The notes under the pieces are model-generated. The model was not told the origin of the DNA. It did not search any database and saw only the letters and a program-made list of their open reading frames with translations. The position numbers were made by a program, and so were the translations under genes. A stretch of DNA of 64,000 nt from Herbaspirillum sp. RTI4 (GTDB taxonomy: Bacteria; Pseudomonadota; Gammaproteobacteria; Burkholderiales; Burkholderiaceae_D). Positions within the stretch are counted from its first letter, which is position 1. The number at the start of each line of letters is the position of its first letter. Location of the stretch: assembly GCF_034313965.1 (NCBI RefSeq), contig NZ_JAVIWQ010000002.1, positions 992,001 through 1,056,000 of the forward strand. Direction: 5' to 3'. Of the stretch, positions 58,360 through 64,000 are shown one piece after another.

Positions 58360-59301
58360 ATGATAATCAGGGACCGGCCTTCCGGACTCAAGCTGTTCCT
58401 GCTGCTGCGCGGCTCGGTGATGCCACGAATTTTGCCTTCGCTGATTGTCAATACGATGATCGCGACCCTGGTGACACTGACGCATGGCGATCTGTTCGAA
58501 CTCAAAATCACGCTGACCACGATTCCCTTCAGTCTGATCGGACTGCCAATCGCGATCTTTTTGGGTTTCCGGAATAATTCTGCGTATGACCGGTTTTGGG
58601 AGGGGCGGAAATTATGGGGCGAGCTGGTGCATAAGAGCCGCAGTTTTTCGCGCCAGTGCCAAAGCCTGATCGATTTTCCCGAACCTGCCTCCGCCCGCGC
58701 CGGATTAGCCGATGTGCGGGTGCGCATGATCTTCCGCGCCATCGCTTTCGCGCATGCCTTGCGCCACAATTTGCGCGATCTCAGCGCGGATGAGGAGTAC
58801 CAACATCTACTGCCGTCATCGGAATGGAAGCAGTTGGAAAAGTCCTCCAACAAACCTGATTTCCTGATGCAGCGAATGGGACAGGATTTGCGCTTGTGCA
58901 TACAAGAGAAGCGCATTGACCCTTGTCTGGCGGCTTCTATCGATGCCACCATGTCATCGATGACCGCAGCGGGCGCAGCCTGCGAACGCATCAAGGGCAC
59001 ACCGATTCCGTTTTCCTACACGCTGTTGCTGCATCGTACGGCGTATATCTACTGCTTTCTACTGCCGTTCGGACTGGTGGACTCGATTGGTTTCATGACG
59101 CCCTTCGTCGTCGCTATCGTGGCCTATACCTTCTTTGGACTGGATGCGCTGGGTGATGAAATCGAAGAGCCGTTCGGCATGGAAGCCAACGACCTGCCGC
59201 TCGATGCCATTTGCCGCACCATTGAAATCAACTTGCGGGAATCGCTTGGCGATGAAGAAATCCCCGCACCGCTGGCCCCTGTCGATTACTGCCTGACATA
59301 A
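58360..59301 (+). CDS. Bestrophin family membrane protein
   Basis: A 313-residue protein of the bacterial bestrophin (UPF0187) family. RPSGLKLFLLLRGSVMPRILPSLIVN begins it, followed by GLPIAIFLGFRNNSAYDRFWEGRKLWGELV, diagnostic of the family. The central region is helical and cytoplasmic, and the C-terminus has ETYPFGLDALGDEIEEPFG-like segments (FFGLDALGDEIEEPFG). Bacterial members form pentameric ion channels; which ions pass here is unknown. It stands apart from its neighbours. Confidence 0.92.
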   Translation: MIIRDRPSGLKLFLLLRGSVMPRILPSLIVNTMIATLVTLTHGDLFELKITLTTIPFSLIGLPIAIFLGFRNNSAYDRFWEGRKLWGELVHKSRSFSRQCQSLIDFPEPASARAGLADVRVRMIFRAIAFAHALRHNLRDLSADEEYQHLLPSSEWKQLEKSSNKPDFLMQRMGQDLRLCIQEKRIDPCLAASIDATMSSMTAAGAACERIKGTPIPFSYTLLLHRTAYIYCFLLPFGLVDSIGFMTPFVVAIVAYTFFGLDALGDEIEEPFGMEANDLPLDAICRTIEINLRESLGDEEIPAPLAPVDYCLT

Positions 59302-59323
59302 CGAAAATAAAAGGAAATCCGCC

Positions 59324-60853
59324 ATGCACGATGAGTATCAGGACCGCATCCGCCTGCCTGCCCTGAGGGAGCGCATTGTGAGCGCCGATCAGGCTGCCGA
59401 ATGGATACACGACGGCATGACCGTCGGCATGAGCGGTTTTACCCGTGCCGGTGACGCCAAGGTAGTGCCGCTGGCGCTGGCAGAGCGGGCGCGTCATCAG
59501 CAATTAAAAATCACGCTGATGACCGGCGCTTCGCTGGGTAGTGACGTGGATAAGACCTTGACGGAAGCGGGCGTGCTGGCGCGCCGTATGCCGTTTCAGG
59601 CCGATCCTGTGCTGCGTGCGGCGATCAATCGCGGCGAGGTGATGTTCGTCGATCAGCATCTCTCGGAAACGGTCGAACTGTTGCGCACCCGGCAGATCGG
59701 GCCGATTGACGTGGCCATCATCGAAGCCATTGCCATTACGGAAACCGGTGCCATTATTCCCACGACGTCGGTCGGCAACAGCGCCAGTTTTGCGATTCTG
59801 GCCGACAAGATCATCGTCGAAATCAATCTGAGTCAGTCGCTGGAACTGGAAGGACTGCACGACATTTTCATCCCCAAGCGGCGGCCGCAGCGCGAACCGA
59901 TTCCGCTCATGAGCGTGAGCGACCGCATCGGCACGCTGGCCATTGAGATTCCGCCGGAAAAAATCGTCGCTATCGTCATTACTCAAAAGCTCGACAGCTC
60001 TTCCACCATCCTGCCTGCCGATGCAGAAACTGCCGCCATTGCCGCGCATCTGGTCGATTTTTTCAAGGAAGAAGTCAAACTGGGACGTCTGACGGAAAGC
60101 CTGATGCCGATTCAGGCGGGCATCGGCAGCATCGCCAATGCAGTGATGATGGGCTTTATCGACAGCCCGTTCCAGCACATGACGATGTACTCGGAAGTGC
60201 TACAGGACTCGACTTTCGATCTGTTCGATGCAGGCAAACTCGATTTCGCATCGGGTTCTTCGATTACCTTGTCGGAGAAAAAAAGCAAGGAAGTTTTCGG
60301 TGATATTGGCCGCTATAAAGATCGGCTGATACTGCGTCCGCAGGAAGTCAGTAATCATCCTGAAGTCATTCGACGGCTGGGCATCATTGCCATCAATACC
60401 GCTCTGGAAGCCGATATTTATGGCAACGTCAATTCCACCCATGTGCTGGGAACGCACATGATGAATGGTATCGGTGGGTCGGGCGATTTTGCGCGCAATG
60501 CCTATCTGGCGGTGTTTGCCACGAAATCCCTCGCCAAGGGCGGGAAGGTATCAAGCATTGTGCCCATGGTGTCGCATGTGGACCATAACGAACATGATGT
60601 CGATATCATCGTGACCGAAATTGGTCTGGCCGATTTGCGTGGCCTGGCACCGCGCGAACGGGCGCAGGTCATCATTGAGCATTGCGTGGCGGAGCCCTAC
60701 CGTGGCATGCTGCGCGATTATGTGGCCAAAGCCAGCGAGCGTGGCGGGCATACGCCGCATCTATTGGAAGAAGCCTTCGCCTGGCATACCCGCTATCGAG
60801 AAACCGGATCGATGTTGCCAGTTACAGAAATTCCAGCCGACACTATTGGCTGA
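59324..60853 (+). CDS. Acetyl-CoA hydrolase/succinate:acetate CoA-transferase
   Basis: A 509-residue CoA transferase of the YgfH/AarC (Cat1) class. It shows WIHDGMTVGMSGFTRAGDAK, GPIDVAIIEAIAITETGAIIPTTS and the C-terminal acyl-CoA pocket GIGGSGDFARNA. EVGLADLRGLAPRERA-type (TEIGLADLRGLAPRERA) ends it. It transfers CoA between succinate and acetate or hydrolyses acetyl-CoA, which links acetate handling to the citric acid cycle. AAAGGAAA lies upstream of the ATG. The next gene, a regulator, follows at 61 bp. Confidence 0.93.
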   Translation: MHDEYQDRIRLPALRERIVSADQAAEWIHDGMTVGMSGFTRAGDAKVVPLALAERARHQQLKITLMTGASLGSDVDKTLTEAGVLARRMPFQADPVLRAAINRGEVMFVDQHLSETVELLRTRQIGPIDVAIIEAIAITETGAIIPTTSVGNSASFAILADKIIVEINLSQSLELEGLHDIFIPKRRPQREPIPLMSVSDRIGTLAIEIPPEKIVAIVITQKLDSSSTILPADAETAAIAAHLVDFFKEEVKLGRLTESLMPIQAGIGSIANAVMMGFIDSPFQHMTMYSEVLQDSTFDLFDAGKLDFASGSSITLSEKKSKEVFGDIGRYKDRLILRPQEVSNHPEVIRRLGIIAINTALEADIYGNVNSTHVLGTHMMNGIGGSGDFARNAYLAVFATKSLAKGGKVSSIVPMVSHVDHNEHDVDIIVTEIGLADLRGLAPRERAQVIIEHCVAEPYRGMLRDYVAKASERGGHTPHLLEEAFAWHTRYRETGSMLPVTEIPADTIG

Positions 60854-60913
60854 CACATTCAGTTGACACCTTCAGCTGCCGCATTTAACAGATACCTTCA
60901 AACGGAGCGCCAC

Positions 60914-61474
60914 TTGAAACATCGGATCGCCTATCGCAATTTGCCCCAGCTCTTTTTGCAATCCCGCGAGCATTTGATGTCCCACTTCCGGCCGATTCTG
61001 AATCATTTTGGGGTCACTGAGCAGCAATGGCGCGTGCTGCGCCTGTTGGATGAACATGGGCAGCTGGAGCCGCGCGAGTTGTGTGATCTGTGTCAGATAC
61101 TTAGTTCCAGCATGTCAGGTGTTTTGCTGCGGATGGAAGACATGGACCTGGTATGCCGCGAGGCGGTAGCGGATGACCGGCGACGGCTGATGGTGCGGCT
61201 GGCTCCCGGTGGCGACCGGATCATCGGTGAAATTGCGCCGCTGATCGAGTTGCAGTACAGGCATATCGAACAAGCCTTCGGCAAACGCATCATCGGTGAT
61301 TTGCTGAGTGCGTTTGAGGGTTTCATGTCAGTCGAATCAGCTGCTGTGGAGCAGGTCGATTTGCGGGCGTATGCGGCCAGTTCTGGTGTGGAACCACTGA
61401 AGACTAAAAAGAATGCGGGAAAAGCGTCTGGAAGTGGCGTGAAAAAAGATAAGAAACAGATCGCTTCTGATTAA
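60914..61474 (+). CDS. MarR-family regulator, HpaR-like
   Basis: A 186-residue winged-helix regulator resembling HpaR of homoprotocatechuate pathways (LPQLFLQSREHLMSHFRPILNHFGVTEQQWRVLRLL). The wing region DDRRRLMVRLAPGG matches MarR proteins. The Lys-rich tail (KKNAGKASGSGVKKDKKQ) is extra. The TTG at 60914 has GGAG six bases upstream; a TTG at 60863 is an alternative. No hpa catabolic genes are nearby, so its regulon is unknown. Its stop codon lies inside a TCTGATTAAGC motif. Confidence 0.85.
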   Translation: MKHRIAYRNLPQLFLQSREHLMSHFRPILNHFGVTEQQWRVLRLLDEHGQLEPRELCDLCQILSSSMSGVLLRMEDMDLVCREAVADDRRRLMVRLAPGGDRIIGEIAPLIELQYRHIEQAFGKRIIGDLLSAFEGFMSVESAAVEQVDLRAYAASSGVEPLKTKKNAGKASGSGVKKDKKQIASD

Positions 61475-61900
61475 GCGGCTGTGCAGGGCGATATCAGTAT
61501 GGCGATATATGCTTGATTAAGTATGTCGATACTTCACATTCCATCTGATATCGCGCACGTCAATACTCATCTCATCGATACTCTGGCGAGTATTCAGAAA
61601 ATGCGTAGTTTGTCGTCGTCCCGACAAACTACTTTGGCACGACGTGGTATGTTTGGGCGCTTGTTAAGCTTGGGTAAAAATAATTGGCTATAAAAAAACA
61701 GGCTATAAAAATAATTTAAGAGCCAATACTTTAATCAGATAAATATATGATTAAAGTTAATGTGATGAATAAATATGTGTCAATATCTCGAACAATTAAA
61801 ACCATATATTTGATGCGTAGCTGCGTCATTTTTAAATTGAATAAAATTTAAATTTTCAGTGTTGAATTTTTAATGTTGTTAAATAATAAATAAGATAAAA
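61475..61900. other. Intergenic region with two hairpins and an AT-rich leader
   Basis: 426 bases with no gene. A large inverted repeat (GCGATATCAG 61488-61497 with CTGATATCGC) is followed by an 11-bp perfect stem, GTAGTTTGTCG (61605-61615) with CGACAAACTAC (61622-61632). The last 200 bases before the chemoreceptor are strongly AT-rich and should contain its promoter. Confidence 0.55.
61605..61632. other. Perfect 11-bp stem-loop
   Basis: GTAGTTTGTCG pairs fully with CGACAAACTAC around a 6-base loop (TCGTCC). Only TTT follows, so it is a weak terminator candidate for the MarR gene, or it may be a regulator site. Confidence 0.55.
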
Positions 61901-63637
61901 ATGAGAAATTTTAAAATTGGTACCAGACTTGCGCTCGCCTTTGCATTCGTAATGGGTTTGATGGTCGTCATCTCAGGGGTTGGGATTTATCAGCTGGGGG
62001 AAGTGGGAAAAGACACCGAGTTCATGGCCAAGCATGCCATTTTGAAGGAACGATCTATCCGCGATCTGCTGGCTCAGATTGAGGTCAATGGCGGCCGCAT
62101 CGTTGCCGGCGCAAGAAATGCTGATCCGGTTCAGCAGAAATTATTCAAGGATCAGGTTGTCGCCACGATTGAGCGCAATAACATTCTGGTAAAAAAGATC
62201 GAGGCGTCGCTGACGAGCGAGACGGAAAAGACGATGTGGGCGCAGATTCTCGCCGACCGGAAATTGGTCCTTGCGTCAAATGGCGCGGTGGTGAAAGAAA
62301 AGACCGACGGCAATCATGAAGAGGCGCTTAAAGTGCTGGGTGAGCGGCTTGAGCCGCAGCTGAAAACATATATCGACGATATTAAAAAACTCGTGACACA
62401 CGAAAGCGACCTGATTGACGGACTGGCTGCGCATGTTGAGAGCATCAATCGTTTCAGCACCATCCTGATTGGCTTGTTGACCGGAGCGGGTATCGTCTTC
62501 GGCGCCGCTTTCGCTTATTGGATCACACGTTCGATCACGCAGCCTTTCGCTGCGGCGGTCAAGGCGGCGCGCCTCGTGGCAGCGGGCGATCTCAGCCACA
62601 ATATCGAGGTTCGCTCGACCGATGAGACCGGTCAGTTGATGCAGGCGCTCAAGGATATGAACGAAAGTTTGCACCGGGTAATCAGCGAGGTGCGGGTCGG
62701 TATTGATACGGTCGATACGGCTTCGGCTGAGATTGCGTCCGGCAATCTGGACTTGTCGAGTCGCACCGAACAGCAGGCAGGTACGCTAGAAGAAACTGCG
62801 TCTGCGATGGAAGAGCTCACGTCGACCGTGACGCAAAATGCCGATAATTCCTTGCAGGCAACGAAGCTGGCTGTCAGTGCGTCCGAGGTGGCGGTCGAAG
62901 GCGGCCTGGTGGTGCGTCAGGTGATTGACACCATGCTGTCGATCGATGAGTCGTCGAGGAAAATCGTCGACATTATTAGTGTCATTGACGGCATTGCCTT
63001 TCAAACCAATATTCTTGCGCTCAATGCGGCCGTGGAAGCGGCGCGTGCCGGCGAACAGGGACGCGGATTTGCCGTGGTGGCCAGTGAGGTTCGCAATCTG
63101 GCGCAGCGGTCTGCCTCTGCTGCAAAAGAAATTAAAACGCTGATCGGCAAATCGGTTGAGAAAGTAAATATCGGTAGTGAGCTGGTGGAGCAGGCTGGCG
63201 TCACGATCGATGCCGTCGTGCAAAGTGTCAAACGGGTTGCAGATATTGTCAGTGAAATTTCGGCAGCGAGTCAGGAACAGCGTATCGGCATCGAGCAAGT
63301 CAATCAGGCCATTAACCAGATGGACGAAGCGACACAACAAAATTCAGCGCTGGTGGAGCAAGCCGCTGCGGCCTCACAGTCCCTGCGCGAGCAAGCGGGC
63401 AATCTTGCCCAGGTTGTCAATGCATTCAAACTGGATGACGCCGCATCGCGTCAACAGTCTGTGCCGGTGGCGAAACAAGCCGCGCCTGTTCGTTCAAGCG
63501 TTCGTCCAGCCACCCGTAAAACCGTCAACGTGACGCCGCCTGTGGCGCGGTTGAAAGAGACGGCTCCCTCGCGGACCCCTCAGTCGGCTATCGCACCATC
63601 AAAACAAGACGACAGTGATAGCTGGGAGCAGTTTTAA
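61901..63637 (+). CDS. Methyl-accepting chemotaxis protein with CheR-tethering tail
   Basis: A chemoreceptor of 578 residues: TM1 near residues 9-31, a periplasmic helical bundle, TM2 ([21 protein letters not shown]), a HAMP domain ([16 protein letters not shown]), methylation helices and the conserved hairpin [24 protein letters not shown] Pro/Ala/Ser-rich linker follows, ending SDSWEQF. WEQF with the preceding Ser fits the xWxxF pentapeptide (NWETF in E. coli Tar/Tsr) that tethers CheR and CheB. The two other receptors in this window lack it. The ligand is unknown. Confidence 0.92.
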   Translation: MRNFKIGTRLALAFAFVMGLMVVISGVGIYQLGEVGKDTEFMAKHAILKERSIRDLLAQIEVNGGRIVAGARNADPVQQKLFKDQVVATIERNNILVKKIEASLTSETEKTMWAQILADRKLVLASNGAVVKEKTDGNHEEALKVLGERLEPQLKTYIDDIKKLVTHESDLIDGLAAHVESINRFSTILIGLLTGAGIVFGAAFAYWITRSITQPFAAAVKAARLVAAGDLSHNIEVRSTDETGQLMQALKDMNESLHRVISEVRVGIDTVDTASAEIASGNLDLSSRTEQQAGTLEETASAMEELTSTVTQNADNSLQATKLAVSASEVAVEGGLVVRQVIDTMLSIDESSRKIVDIISVIDGIAFQTNILALNAAVEAARAGEQGRGFAVVASEVRNLAQRSASAAKEIKTLIGKSVEKVNIGSELVEQAGVTIDAVVQSVKRVADIVSEISAASQEQRIGIEQVNQAINQMDEATQQNSALVEQAAAASQSLREQAGNLAQVVNAFKLDDAASRQQSVPVAKQAAPVRSSVRPATRKTVNVTPPVARLKETAPSRTPQSAIAPSKQDDSDSWEQF

Positions 63638-63759
63638 TGGGAGTGACGACGGATTAAATGACTGACTGTGTTGAAAGCTGAGTTGAGAGCTGAGTTGCGC
63701 GACTGATTTTGTCGACTGGATTGATCGGCCCGTTGCCGGGAGGTGGTGTTCCTCATGTG

Positions 63760-63842
<83 letters not shown>

Positions 63843-63929
63843 CCTCTGCGTTTCCTGAGGTATTCTTGAAATTCGTGAGCCAATGGTGATCGAATAGACT
63901 GAGAAAACCCCCAGATACGGAGCCCAGCT

Positions 63930-64000
63930 ATGAACGTTCAAGAAGTAATGACCAGGAAAATTGTTACCGTTGAGCTCGATGACAAGCTGTCGGCGGTGCA
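63930..64000 (+). CDS. CBS-domain protein (3' partial)
   Basis: Only 23 complete codons are in the window, reading MNVQEVMTRKIVTVELDDKL. VMTRKIVTV followed by a DDKL-type turn is the first strand and helix of a CBS domain. An ACGGAG lies eight bases before the ATG. The rest, including any second CBS domain or fused partner, lies outside. Confidence 0.72.
   Translation, partial: MNVQEVMTRKIVTVELDDKLSAV

Noticed and set aside
61700..61900. Sigma28 flagellar promoter before the third chemoreceptor
   Set aside because: A TAAAG sequence is present but no GCCGATAA-like element follows at the right distance.

Overview
The window looks like chromosome of a betaproteobacterium, most likely Burkholderiales and plausibly Oxalobacteraceae. 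This is inferred from gene content and order (a Kdo hydroxylase between waaC and waaA, rhodanese and PCMT-family genes near waaA, a fused two-domain aminoethylphosphonate permease, several chemoreceptors). No 16S gene or other decisive marker is present. Coding density is high. No insertion sequence, integrase, phage gene, CRISPR array or replication origin was seen.

Region 1 (1-20907, all + strand) is a surface-polysaccharide and LPS block. It starts with AT-rich, accessory-looking genes: a partial epimerase, a GT9 glycosyltransferase, a GMC-type flavoprotein with a ferredoxin-like cysteine cluster, a large polytopic GT-C-like protein and a 971-residue fused glycosyltransferase. Then come gmd and rmd (GDP-D-rhamnose synthesis), two GT4 enzymes, a small phosphoglycosyl transferase, a WbpM-type dehydratase and a phosphomannomutase. 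Together these suggest a D-rhamnose-containing O-polysaccharide built on undecaprenyl phosphate. The block ends with conserved core genes: waaC, a Kdo 3-hydroxylase (kdoO-like) and waaA.

Region 2 (20915-27742) is a tripartite RND efflux operon (outer-membrane factor, pump, adaptor; - strand) and its divergent TetR repressor. A perfect 24-bp palindrome between them has the half-site of the E. coli AcrR operator. Region 3 (27981-36437) is housekeeping: rhodanese, PCMT-family protein, a YkgJ-like protein, uppP, recQ, a chemoreceptor, a 2-hydroxyacid dehydrogenase, trmB and tRNA-Gly(CCC).

Region 4 (36438-49213) holds sensing and metabolism: an EAL phosphodiesterase behind a long AT-rich leader, a LysE exporter, a PhnD-like binding protein translationally coupled to a histidine kinase, a second chemoreceptor, a three-gene periplasmic FAD/triheme dehydrogenase, an M20 amidohydrolase and a polar-amino-acid-type binding protein.

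Region 5 (49384-57999, - strand) is a complete 2-aminoethylphosphonate operon. In transcription order it encodes the binding protein, an HD-domain oxygenase, ATPase, fused permease, PhnW, PhnX, a flavin amine oxidase and PhnF. A 121-bp nested hairpin repeat sits between the binding-protein gene and the rest. Region 6 (58360-64000) has a bestrophin, a succinate/acetate CoA-transferase, an HpaR-like MarR regulator, a third chemoreceptor with a CheR-tethering tail, and the start of a CBS-domain gene.

The least expected structure is a family of dispersed intergenic hairpin repeats (48153, 56787, a core at 41062, degenerate relatives at 53313, 61466 and 63760). They share a CTGATTAAGC-like left arm and a CCGCTCGCTACG-type right arm, and several carry short microsatellites next to the left arm.
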